Positions 52,501 through 64,000 of a stretch of DNA of 64,000 nt are shown piece after piece. The translations under genes were made by a program, and so were the position numbers. Numbering within the stretch: position 1 is the first letter of the stretch; each line of letters begins with the position of its first letter. The notes under the pieces were generated by a model, which saw only the letters and a list, made by a program, of their open reading frames with translations, made no database searches and was not told the DNA's origin. Source of the DNA: Amycolatopsis orientalis DSM 40040 = KCTC 9412 (GTDB lineage: Bacteria > Actinomycetota > Actinomycetes > Mycobacteriales > Pseudonocardiaceae); the NCBI RefSeq assembly GCF_000478275.1, contig NZ_ASJB01000071.1, positions 32,619-96,618 of the forward strand, written 5' to 3'.

Positions 52501-53079
52501 CTGCTCGGCGCCACCAAGCCGAACCGCGACGGTGAGCGCATGGTCAAGCAGAACGGCAAGGCCACGCTGCTGGACGGCCGCTCCGGCGAGCCGTATCCGT
52601 ACCCGGTCGCCGTCGGCTACATGTACATCCTGAAGCTGCACCACCTCGTCGACGACAAGATCCACGCCCGGTCCACCGGTCCGTACTCGATGATCACGCA
52701 GCAGCCGCTGGGTGGTAAGGCGCAGTTCGGTGGCCAGCGCTTCGGTGAGATGGAGTGCTGGGCGATGCAGGCCTACGGCGCGGCTTACACGCTGCAGGAG
52801 CTGCTGACGATCAAGTCGGACGACGTGGTCGGCCGCGTGAAGGTGTACGAGGCCATCGTCAAGGGGGAGAACATCCCCGAGCCGGGTATCCCCGAGTCGT
52901 TCAAGGTGCTCCTGAAGGAGCTCCAGTCGCTGTGCCTCAACGTCGAGGTGCTGTCGAGCGACGGTGCCGCGATCGAGATGCGCGACTCCGACGACGAGGA
53001 CCTCGAGCGTGCCGCGGCCAACCTCGGCATCAACCTGTCCCGCAACGAGTCGCCCTCGGTGGACGACGTCGTGCACTGA
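49579..53079 (+). CDS. rpoB: RNA polymerase beta subunit
   Basis: A TTG at 49579, 7 nt after GGAAGGA, opens [14 protein letters not shown], the N-terminus expected for this group; a TTG 21 nt earlier is not needed. The 1,166-residue protein is full length. The rifampicin region reads [18 protein letters not shown] then [13 protein letters not shown], with Asp, His and Ser at the three main resistance sites as in sensitive enzymes. Other hallmarks are [33 protein letters not shown] and [18 protein letters not shown]. It lies 86 nt before rpoC. Confidence 0.98.
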   Translation: [1166 protein letters not shown]

Positions 53080-53164
53080 TCCGCGATGAGGCGGGGGCCA
53101 CTCAGGCTCCCGCCTCCGCTCGCCAACTCCTCTAGTCGCATCAACCCCAAGGGGATGTAAAGAC

Positions 53165-57076
<3,912 letters not shown>

Positions 57077-57092
57077 TCCACCCCCGCTCCAC

Positions 57093-57131
57093 CGAAGCGC
57101 CCCTGGCCCCCGGCCAGGGGCGCTTCGCTTT
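57093..57131 (+). terminator. Terminator after rpoC
   Basis: CGAAGCGCCCCTGGCC pairs perfectly with GGCCAGGGGCGCTTCG around a CCC loop, followed by CTTTCC, 16 nt after the rpoC stop. Confidence 0.93.
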
Positions 57132-57428
57132 CCCGCCCTCCACCCCTGCGCCCCCGCTCCGCTCCGCCCCGCTCGCGTTTAGCCCGCTAAACGCGACCTG
57201 TGCCCCCCCACCGACCGGATCGCGGTTAGCCCGCGAAAGTCGACCTGTGCTCCCACCGACCGGATCGCGTTCAGCCCGCTAAACGCGACCTGTGCCCCCC
57301 CACCGACCGGATCGCGGTTAGCCCGCGAAAGTCGACCTGTCCGGGGAGCGACGATCGGTGCGGTATCCGCCTGGATGCGCGACGGTTGGCGGGCGATCTC
57401 GGGGGTGCCGGCCGAAAGGATGGTCGGC
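57132..57428. repeat. 46-bp tandem array carrying four 21-nt elements
   Basis: Units of about 46 bp start at 57175, 57222, 57267 and 57314. Each has a 21-nt element, alternating AGCCCGCTAAACGC and TTAGCCCGCGAAAGTC types, plus a spacer like GACCTGTGCCCCCCCACCGA. Units 1-2 (57175-57248) and units 3-4 (57267-57340) match with one mismatch. No gene is seen in the gap between rpoC and the serine hydrolase. Confidence 0.88.
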
Positions 57429-58544
57429 ATGGATTCCCTCACGACAGATGAGAACACGGCCTTCGCGCAGCTCCAGTCCGCTTTGGACGACGTCCACCGC
57501 GCGGGGGTGCCCGGGGTGTTCGCCGAGGTGCGCGCGGGCGAGCGGGTCTGGCGCGGTGCCTCCGGTGTCGCGGACCTCGAGACCGGCCGCCCCGTCGAGC
57601 CAGAGATGCTGCAACGCGTCGGCAGCATCACCAAGACCTTCGTCTCCGCCGCGGTGCTGCAGCAGGTCGAGGCCGGGCGAACCGCGCTCGACGCGCCGAT
57701 CGGTGACCACCTGCCGCGGCTGGTCCCCGGTGAGCGTGGCCGCGAGATCACGGTCCGGATGCTGATCAACCACACCAGTGGCCTCGCCGAGTACCTGCCG
57801 CATGCCTTCCCGTCGCTCAAGGAATTCGCGCCCGGGAGCCTGGACGACAACCGCTACCGGAAGTTCCGCCCGGCCGAGTTGATCGCGCTGGGCGTCGGCG
57901 CACCCGCCACCGGCGAGCCCGGGAGCACGCCGGGGGTGTACTCCAACACGAACTACTTCCTCCTGGGCGAACTGCTGGAGCAGTTGACCAGCACCCCGGT
58001 CGAGGAGCACATCCACCGGGCCATCATCGAGCCCGCGGGCCTCATGCACACCGGGTTTCCCTCCGTCGCGTGGATCGAGGAACCGCACTCGCGGATGTAC
58101 GAAGCGCTGTTCGGGCTGATCGACCCGCCTCGTGACTACAGCACTTACGACATGTCCTGGGTGACGACGGGCGCCGGCCTCGTGTCGACCGTCGAGGATC
58201 TCAACCGCTTCTACCGCAAGCTTCTCGGCGGCGAGATCGTCAGCCCGTCTTCCCTGGCCGAGATGCAGCGTCTCGTTCCGGTCATCAGGCAGAACGGGAA
58301 GCTGGTCGACTACGGCCTCGGTCTCGACAAGACCGAGATCCCCGGGCACGGCACCTTCTGGGGCCATGACGGCACGGTTTGGGGAGCCTCGACGCTGTCC
58401 TGGACCAGCGTCGACGGTGAGCGGCAGTTCTCCGCCGCGATGAACCTCGCGCGTTGGCGCAAGCCGGACGCCGAGGGAACGCCGCACCCCATCGATGAGG
58501 CAGTGGCGGCCCTCAAGCACCTCGCCCTCACCAGCCCCGCCTGA
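57429..58544 (+). CDS. Serine hydrolase of the beta-lactamase/DD-peptidase (S12) family
   Basis: Start at ATG 57429 with GAAAGG upstream; earlier ATGs are possible. The 371-residue protein has the S-x-x-K motif SITK near residue 66, HTSGLAEYLP, the Tyr-x-Asn type motif YSNTNYFLLGELLEQLTSTPVEEHI, and HGTFWGHDGTVWGAST as the third motif. It matches actinobacterial D-alanyl-D-alanine carboxypeptidase-like or esterase-like class C enzymes. No clear signal peptide is present at this start, so it may be cytoplasmic or exported by another route. It is convergent with the VanX-like gene. Confidence 0.85.
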   Translation: MDSLTTDENTAFAQLQSALDDVHRAGVPGVFAEVRAGERVWRGASGVADLETGRPVEPEMLQRVGSITKTFVSAAVLQQVEAGRTALDAPIGDHLPRLVPGERGREITVRMLINHTSGLAEYLPHAFPSLKEFAPGSLDDNRYRKFRPAELIALGVGAPATGEPGSTPGVYSNTNYFLLGELLEQLTSTPVEEHIHRAIIEPAGLMHTGFPSVAWIEEPHSRMYEALFGLIDPPRDYSTYDMSWVTTGAGLVSTVEDLNRFYRKLLGGEIVSPSSLAEMQRLVPVIRQNGKLVDYGLGLDKTEIPGHGTFWGHDGTVWGASTLSWTSVDGERQFSAAMNLARWRKPDAEGTPHPIDEAVAALKHLALTSPA

Positions 58545-58760
58545 CCCCCGCCCCGATCACCTTTAGCCCGCGAAACGCACCTCCCTGCCCCGGATCGCGA
58601 TTAGGGGGCGAAACGCAAGTCGCGCCCCAGGCCCCCAGAGGGAGTGCGTTTTGCCCCCTAATCGCGATCGGGTGCCGGGGGCAGGGCGACCTGCGTTTCG
58701 CGGGCTAAAGGCGATCCGGCACCCGGGTGCGCTGACTTGCGTTTCGCCCCCTAATCGCGA
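58545..58760. repeat. Cluster of five 21-nt elements between converging genes
   Basis: Copies are at 58558-58578, 58596-58616 (inverted), 58646-58666, 58693-58713 and 58739-58759. The last one overlaps the end of the VanX-like gene, whose TAG stop (58753-58751 on the minus strand) is read from within the element. Confidence 0.88.
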
Positions 58761-59557
58761 TCTGTGGGGGAGGGGGCGCAGGTCAGGGAGTGCCGGGCGA
58801 CGGGGAAGTCGAAGTAGGTGTCCGGGAACGGCTCCGCGTTGAGGGTGTAGTGCCACCACTCCTCGGCGAGGTTCCGGAAGCCGGCCGTCGCGAGGGTGCC
58901 CTTGAGGAGTTGCCGGTTCGCCCGCGCCTCGCCGGTGATCCGCGGGTCGTCGGTGTGCGAGAGCGTGTCGAAGCAGTCGTACCCAGTCCCCATGTCGACC
59001 ATGTTGTCCGGGAACCGGTCCGGCGCGAAGCACGGCATCAGCGCCTCACCCGGGCGATAGGGCCGCTGGGGCCGTGGCGGCAGCTTCACGATCGTCAGGT
59101 CCACCGTGCTCCCGCGACTATGCCCGGACTTCTCCGCGATGTACCCGTCGGCGAACAGCCGGTCCTTCGCCACGTTCGGATAGAACTCCGCCTTCATCCT
59201 CTCGTCGGAGAGGTCCTTGGCCCACCGGACGAAATGGTCGACGGCGCGCTGCGGCCGGTAACAGTCGTACACCTTGAGCGTGTAGCCCTGCCGCAGCAGT
59301 CGTCGCTGGGCCACGCGCAGTCCCTCCGCGGCTTGCCGGGTCAGCAGGCACAGCGGTTGGACGTATCCGTCGATCTTCCGGCCGACGAAGTTGTGCCGAC
59401 CGTGGTACCGGATCTCGTGCAAGATCGTCGGCGCCACGTCCGAGAGCGCGACGAACTCCGGCGGCGCCGTCTTCTCCGAAGCCTGCGCGGGTGCGGGAAA
59501 CGTGGTGAGCACGGCGAGGACGGCAACGGCCAGCGCCCGCCTGATCGTCTTGGGCAT
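58751..59557 (-). CDS. Secreted VanX-like D-Ala-D-Ala dipeptidase (M15D)
   Basis: The 268-residue protein has a Sec signal peptide (about residues 1-26, MPKTIRRALAVAVLAV). The VanX catalytic set is complete: Arg101 in YDCYRPQRAV, zinc ligands His146 and Asp153 in SGHSRGSTVDL, and Glu233 with ligand His236 in EEWWHY. VanX cuts free D-Ala-D-Ala; vancomycin-resistance VanX is cytoplasmic, whereas this one is exported, so it more likely trims cell-wall peptides outside. Its last codons and stop come from a repeat element (TDRD, then stop). Confidence 0.88.
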   Translation of the reverse strand: MPKTIRRALAVAVLAVLTTFPAPAQASEKTAPPEFVALSDVAPTILHEIRYHGRHNFVGRKIDGYVQPLCLLTRQAAEGLRVAQRRLLRQGYTLKVYDCYRPQRAVDHFVRWAKDLSDERMKAEFYPNVAKDRLFADGYIAEKSGHSRGSTVDLTIVKLPPRPQRPYRPGEALMPCFAPDRFPDNMVDMGTGYDCFDTLSHTDDPRITGEARANRQLLKGTLATAGFRNLAEEWWHYTLNAEPFPDTYFDFPVARHSLTCAPSPTDRD

Positions 59558-60150
59558 GGCCCCGTCTTACCGTGTTGACGAGTTTCTCGGACCCGCCGAT
59601 CGTGCGGTGCCGAGGGATAGTTCCCGAGAGTTCATAACGAACACATAACGTCCGCAGAGCCGGTGAGAGCAGGTTACTGGTCCGTTGTGACCTGCTGTAG
59701 TACGGCCAGGTGGCCTAGTTCCCACTACTCGGAAGATCGCCACCCGTTCGGCCTAACAGCCCATCCGCATTGTGGGAATTTCACCCGGTCGTGGCATGTC
59801 CCATTCTTTGATCACAAGATTGACACTCTGACTGCTTCGCACGAGTATTTCGCCCATGCAATCCCCAGTCGCCTTGGTGTGGCGTCGGCACGTTGACTTG
59901 CGGCAGCAAGCAAGCGCGCTGTGTATGGATTCCTGACCTTTTACGACTCGTCGCGTCCCGGGCAATTCGAGCATCCGAAACGGATGCGCCACTTCGGCGT
60001 GCGCTGACGATTTCCACTATGCCGCAACGGTTTCCTGCTCGAACCGGCGGCTGATCGCTTTCCCCTGATCCGCGCCGGTGACGCCTGCGCGAAAGAGGGG
60101 AGAGGTGTGCCAATTGTCTGGCGCTTCGGTAGCGAAAACAGGGAGAAAGA
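59558..60150. other. Intergenic region upstream of the propeller/CopD cassette
   Basis: These 593 nt have lower GC than the surroundings and no supported gene. A TTGACA at 59820-59825 with AGTATT 18 nt on is a possible promoter for the cassette, but the -10 is weak. A purine-rich GGGAGAAAGA site precedes the ATG at 60151. No repeat element of the 21-nt family occurs here. Confidence 0.5.
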
Positions 60151-61995
60151 ATGCTATCCAACTCGCCCAAGTGGCGAAAAGTGGTGATAGGCGCCATGGC
60201 GGCGGCGCTCGCCGCGGGCACGGTGACCTATACCGGCTCGTCCACGAGTGCCTATGCCGACGTCCAGGTCGTCAAGGACGCGAAGAAGGCGGCGGACGGC
60301 AAGGAGTACTGGGTCCAGAACCATCTGGTGACCAAGGACGTCGCGGCGGCCCGGAGCGCCGATGACAAGCGCAAGAAGTGGCTGCTGGTCTGGGCCGGTG
60401 ACGAGAACATCGCCGACACCCTGGTCAAGGACGTCAAGAACCTGCCGGGTTCGCTCGGCGGCGGTCTGAACAAGATCAAGAACGCGTTGCCCGGTCCGGA
60501 CTTCCTCGCCGTGATCGACGCGACGCAGGGTTCGCCGACTTACGGCAAGGTCGTCAACACCGCCACCGTCGGACCCCTCGTCGAGAACGAACCGCACCAC
60601 ATGCAGTACGTGTGGCACAAGGGGGACACGATCTACGCCGGTGCGCTGTTCGCCGCCGCGACGTACGCCTTCGACGTCTCCGCATTGCCGCAGTTGAAGC
60701 TCAAGGGCGTCAGCCTCCCGACCCAGACCCTCGGCGGCTCCGTGCCGGACGCGTATTGGGTGCTCAAGGACGGCACGGCGTACGGGACCTACATGGGCGG
60801 GCCGGTCGTGCCCGGCCCGCACACCTACGCCAACGGGTCCACCGTGGTGGGCAACGGTTTCGCGGGCAGTCCCGGCGAGGTCGTCCGCTTCGACCAGAAC
60901 GCGCAGGTGCTTTCCGAGTCCCCGGCGGCCACGCCGCAGGGCGACAACAAGAAGCTGTGCGACAACCTTCCGCAACTGGACAAGCCGACCTGCGCCAACC
61001 CGCACGGCATCCAGGCTCGCGAGGACCTCAACACGCTGGTCACCAGTGACTACGCCGAGCCCCGCAACATCATCCTCGACCCGGTGAAGCAGCCGTCGCC
61101 GTACCTGCGGCGCCCGACCGTCCGCACCTGGGACATCTCCGACCGCAACAAGCCGAAGCTGAAGGCGGTCTCGTACCTGCCGGACGGTCCGAGGGCAGAC
61201 CCGGCCGACCCGCTGCACGCCGAGAGCCGCGCGGTCATGGAAACGACGGTGACCAACCTGCCCGGCCACAAGGGCGCCTTCGCCCAGACCATGCAGGGCG
61301 GCGCGGTGTTCTACACACCGGACATCACCGCCAAGGAACCGCACTGGATCCAGGTGTTCGACGACGGTGCCGCGAACAAGGCCATCCACCCGAACAACGA
61401 TTCCAACGGTGGTGGCTCGAACGGCGGCTGGATCCAGACCAGCCCCGACGACAAGTACCTCTACCGCGCGATCACCGGACGCTCCAAGGGCGCGCTCGGC
61501 CCGGACGACCCCGGCACCACGGGTGGTGTGTACGTCCTCGACATCCAGAAGCTCGTCGCCGCGGGCGACAAGGTCGAGGACATCGACGGCCGGATCGACA
61601 CGAAGGAGAAGTCCCAGCAGGGCGGTGGCGGCGACCTGCCGACCGTCGTCGGCGCGGCGCCGATCAACCCGGGCACGTCGGGTGGTGGGCCGCACTGGGG
61701 CGCGTACGACAACTTCGTGCTCGGCGACGACGGCTATTACCACGAAACCGACAAGCCGCGGCACCTCGCGGTGTCGAACTACTTCGTCGCACGGTCCGGT
61801 TTGGACGGTGACCACAAGGTCAACCTGCTGAACCTCGGCGAGGACGGGAAGATCGCGGTCGACCAGAACTTCCGGGACGAGTTCACCGGACAGGTCGGGA
61901 TCAACTTCAACCGGAAGACCTGGCCGCACGGGTCCTTCGGCAACGCCAAGCCGCACTCCGAACTGTTCGTCGTAGCGGACGCGGATCTCAAATAA
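60151..61995 (+). CDS. Secreted beta-propeller protein, distantly like selenium-binding/methanethiol oxidase family
   Basis: The 614-residue protein has an N-terminal signal (MLSNSPKWRKVVIGAMAAALAAG, cleavage near residue 36). The mature part has propeller features: GPDFLAVIDATQGSPTYGKVVNT, ENEPHHMQYVWHKGDTIYAGALFAAATYAFDVS, CANPHGIQAREDLNTLVTSDYAEPRNI, RTWDISDRNKPKLKAVSYLPDGPR, GGWIQTSPDDKYLYRAITG and KPRHLAVSNYFVA. The His-containing segments and the 'PHG-x8-T' step recall SBP56/methanethiol oxidase, a copper enzyme. The assignment is tentative. A CopD-like gene follows 80 nt later. Confidence 0.55.
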   Translation: MLSNSPKWRKVVIGAMAAALAAGTVTYTGSSTSAYADVQVVKDAKKAADGKEYWVQNHLVTKDVAAARSADDKRKKWLLVWAGDENIADTLVKDVKNLPGSLGGGLNKIKNALPGPDFLAVIDATQGSPTYGKVVNTATVGPLVENEPHHMQYVWHKGDTIYAGALFAAATYAFDVSALPQLKLKGVSLPTQTLGGSVPDAYWVLKDGTAYGTYMGGPVVPGPHTYANGSTVVGNGFAGSPGEVVRFDQNAQVLSESPAATPQGDNKKLCDNLPQLDKPTCANPHGIQAREDLNTLVTSDYAEPRNIILDPVKQPSPYLRRPTVRTWDISDRNKPKLKAVSYLPDGPRADPADPLHAESRAVMETTVTNLPGHKGAFAQTMQGGAVFYTPDITAKEPHWIQVFDDGAANKAIHPNNDSNGGGSNGGWIQTSPDDKYLYRAITGRSKGALGPDDPGTTGGVYVLDIQKLVAAGDKVEDIDGRIDTKEKSQQGGGGDLPTVVGAAPINPGTSGGGPHWGAYDNFVLGDDGYYHETDKPRHLAVSNYFVARSGLDGDHKVNLLNLGEDGKIAVDQNFRDEFTGQVGINFNRKTWPHGSFGNAKPHSELFVVADADLK

Positions 61996-62075
61996 CCCTG
62001 CTCGGCGCGGAAGGCCGGGGGTGGCGGGCGCACCCCGTCACCCCCGGTTCCGCCGATTCGCTCCGGAAGGTCCCC

Positions 62076-63836
62076 ATGGATCACCACGTCATACCGGCGA
62101 GTTCGGGTTCGCCCGGGGTCGGCATCGCCTTGATCCTGCTCCGGCTCGGGCTCCTGCTGGCGACCGCTTTCCTTGCCGGAACCGGGATTCTGCGTCCGCT
62201 GGTGGGTGAACTTCCCCGGCGCCTGTCTCTCACCATCGCCGGGCTCGGCGGGGTTTCCGCCATTCTCGCGGCGGTTTCCGCCTTCGCGACCGACGTCAAC
62301 GCCATCGCGTTGACCGTGCACATCGTGCTGGCGCTGGCCATTCCCGTCCTGGTGCGGTGGCCGTCGGCCGTCCGGTGGGCTTCCCTCGCGCTGGCCGCTT
62401 TGGTGGTGCTCGAGACCTCGCTCGGGCGGTCCGGTGTCGAGTTCGCCATCGACACCGTCTACGTCGCGGCGGCGGCCTTGTGGTTCGGCGTCACCGTTCT
62501 TTCCGTCTGGGTGCCCGCCGAGCGATGGCGCCAGACGAACTTCCGGCTCGGCCCGCTTTCCCTGACGCTCGGCGGACTTCTCGTCGTCGCCGGCGCGGTC
62601 CAGCTGTTCTCGTCCGGACTCGGGTTCGACCGCCGGGTCTACGGAACCTTCTTCGGGATCACGTTGCTGGTGATCACCGTGCTTCCGGTCGTCGCCACCG
62701 CCGTCGCTGGATTCTTCTTGTCAGACAAGGATTCCACCCGTGCCTATCGGTTCGGCGCGGGCGCCGTCGCCGTCGGTTTCGTTGCCTGGAGCGCACTCGC
62801 GGCCATTCCCCGACCACCTGAACTTCCGATTCCCGGGGTTCCGCTGCTCGCCGACGCCTCCGTCGGAAACCAGCGGTTCCCGGTGCTGGTGAGCCCGCAG
62901 CGACCCGGCAGGAACCTCGTCCATTTCCCGGCGAGCGCGGGGGACGACCTGTCCGCCGGCGTCGAAGGCGGCCTGATCGGCAAGGCCATCGTGCGTCCCG
63001 GTGCCGAGGGCACCTGGGCCGAGGTCGACCTGCCGAAGGGACGTAGTGACCTGATCATCAGCCGTGGCGGGGAGAAGGCGACGATCGAGGTCGACGCGGG
63101 TGAGGAGCAGGGGCCCGAGATCGCGGACACGGAAGCGCCCGAGTGCGCTTCGGCCGCGTTGGGCGGCCTGATCGCCGACCGTCGCGACGTCCTCACGTCG
63201 TGCCCGTCGGACGCGCTTTCGGGCGAGGACAGCGGTTCGTTGGTGAAACTCGTCGAGTTTCTCGCCGGGCGCAAGCCTTCCGCGCTCACCCTTGTCGAAG
63301 ACGACTCGCCGCGCGGTGTCGCCGCCGCGAAACTGGTCCGCGAGACCGCCGCTCGTTCCGGGCTCCCGGTTCAGGCCGAAGCGGGCCCGAACACCGCGCT
63401 GCTGGTGGTGTCGGGCTGGGCGGGCGGCTACACGGCGATGACCCGCGCGGCCGAGTCCCAGCGGCTCAAACCGACCCACCAGTACGGCCTGTACCTCGCG
63501 CCGTGGTTGCTCAACGGGCCGATCGTCAACTCGGTCGCGAGTTCTTCGGTGCCACTGAGGTTCGACCCGCGAGAGCAGGTCGCCGTCAGCTTCGCGGTCG
63601 CCGCGAACAACGCCTTCGGCGGCGAAAGCCCCACACTCGGCGGTTTCCGGAACTGGCTGGGCGGCCAATGGACGTCGGTGAACGGCGACGTCCAGATCTT
63701 CGCCGCGGCGCAGGTCAACGCCATGCCGATGTACCCGGGTGAACCGCACCCCGCCGGGATGATCGCCCACCGCGACTACGCGGGGCAGTGGATCCCCGAC
63801 GGCACGATCGTGCCGATCAGTTCGGTGCTGCGGTGA
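62076..63836 (+). CDS. Membrane protein: CopD-like N-terminus fused to an extracytoplasmic domain (DUF6239-type)
   Basis: The ATG at 62076 follows GGAAGG. The 586-residue protein has about eight membrane helices in residues 15-245, with VYVAAAALWFG resembling the CopD helix. It then has a VLVSPQRPGRNLVHF segment like the region after CopD in copper-import proteins. The last 270 residues form a soluble outer domain (ECASAALGGLIADRRDVLTSCPSDAL, LVVSGWAGGYTAMTRAAESQRLKPTHQYGLYLAPWL) that looks like a substrate-binding fold. The N-terminus has MDHH. I think it is the family named DUF6239, but not with certainty. Its position between two secreted proteins suggests one system. Confidence 0.55.
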   Translation: MDHHVIPASSGSPGVGIALILLRLGLLLATAFLAGTGILRPLVGELPRRLSLTIAGLGGVSAILAAVSAFATDVNAIALTVHIVLALAIPVLVRWPSAVRWASLALAALVVLETSLGRSGVEFAIDTVYVAAAALWFGVTVLSVWVPAERWRQTNFRLGPLSLTLGGLLVVAGAVQLFSSGLGFDRRVYGTFFGITLLVITVLPVVATAVAGFFLSDKDSTRAYRFGAGAVAVGFVAWSALAAIPRPPELPIPGVPLLADASVGNQRFPVLVSPQRPGRNLVHFPASAGDDLSAGVEGGLIGKAIVRPGAEGTWAEVDLPKGRSDLIISRGGEKATIEVDAGEEQGPEIADTEAPECASAALGGLIADRRDVLTSCPSDALSGEDSGSLVKLVEFLAGRKPSALTLVEDDSPRGVAAAKLVRETAARSGLPVQAEAGPNTALLVVSGWAGGYTAMTRAAESQRLKPTHQYGLYLAPWLLNGPIVNSVASSSVPLRFDPREQVAVSFAVAANNAFGGESPTLGGFRNWLGGQWTSVNGDVQIFAAAQVNAMPMYPGEPHPAGMIAHRDYAGQWIPDGTIVPISSVLR

Positions 63837-63898
63837 AGGATTCCGCTCGATTCCAGCAGCGGTAAGGCTCGATTTCCACGAAAGAAAGGGAAATGAAA

Positions 63899-64000
63899 AT
63901 GAAGCGAATCGCGGCTCGTGTGCTGCTGCCGCTCGCCGTGGCGGGCGCGTTGTCCGGACTGGCGGGTGGGGTCGCCTCGGCCGACCCGCTGCCGGTCCCG
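63899..64000 (+). CDS. Small secreted protein, start only
   Basis: The second of two in-frame ATGs (63899; the other is 63893) is best spaced from AAAGAAAGGG. Only 34 residues are seen: MKRIAARVLLPLAVAGALSG, then LAGGVASADPLPVP. This is a Sec signal peptide with likely cleavage after ASA near residue 28. The gene runs off the window. It lies 62 nt after the CopD-like gene, so it is probably in the same operon. Confidence 0.65.
   Translation, partial: MKRIAARVLLPLAVAGALSGLAGGVASADPLPVP

Noticed and set aside
57175..57340. Possible CRISPR array because of regular 46-bp spacing
   Set aside because: The spacers are themselves repeated rather than unique, and no cas gene is near.
59663..59896. 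77-codon frame in the gap before the propeller gene
   Set aside because: No ribosome site, odd composition, and the stretch looks like regulatory DNA.

Overview
The window is high-GC actinomycete chromosome. The genus Amycolatopsis fits best. The reasons are the gene order rpmG-hadA-hadB...tRNA-Trp-secE-nusG-rplK-rplA...rplJ-rplL-mkl...rpoB-rpoC, which is shared with mycobacteria and other Pseudonocardiales and Corynebacteriales, a rpoB that starts at TTG with an AVSPANQ-type N-terminus, and strongly GC-biased third codon positions. The genus call is an inference from recalled gene order and protein similarity; no search was run.

Layout. Positions 1-24,700 are mostly single genes and small operons: a truncated secreted S8-type protease, a thioesterase/BtrH-like pair, a Tat-exported seven-bladed propeller, an HtpX-type protease, rmlA, a sialidase-like secreted protein, a lipoprotein, a YajQ-family protein and tRNA-Tyr. 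These are followed by a three-gene WXG100-like set, regulators (TetR, LuxR plus histidine kinase, a truncated ArsR), VOC proteins, DedA, a PhoX-like protein, lon with an HspR-type operator, a DUF574-type methyltransferase, GNAT enzymes and a large GGDEF/EAL membrane protein. Positions 24,770-32,480 hold the translation block: tRNA-Thr, tRNA-Met, rpmG, hadAB, then (after three minus-strand metabolic genes) tRNA-Trp, secE, nusG, rplK and rplA. rplJ-rplL follow at 34.5-35.5 kb with an L10-type leader.

Positions 36,064-47,505 are one tightly overlapping mce transporter operon: mkl ATPase, two YrbE permeases, six Mce proteins including one lipoprotein, and two Mce-associated proteins. It sits between rplL and rpoB. 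rpoB and rpoC fill 49.6-57.1 kb and end in a strong terminator. The last 7 kb is accessory: a secreted serine hydrolase, a secreted VanX-like D,D-dipeptidase, and a cassette cut by the window edge (secreted propeller protein, CopD-like membrane fusion protein, small secreted protein).

The most unusual signal is not a gene. About 27 copies of a roughly 21-nt palindromic or half-palindromic element (arms GCGTTTAGC and GCTAAACGC, or a variant with CGCCCCCTAATCGC) sit almost only in intergenic DNA. One copy lies inside the first coding region and another supplies a stop codon. A second, unrelated family of long perfect hairpins with an AAGGnCCCTT-like core marks several gene ends. No insertion sequence, integrase, CRISPR array or phage gene was recognised.
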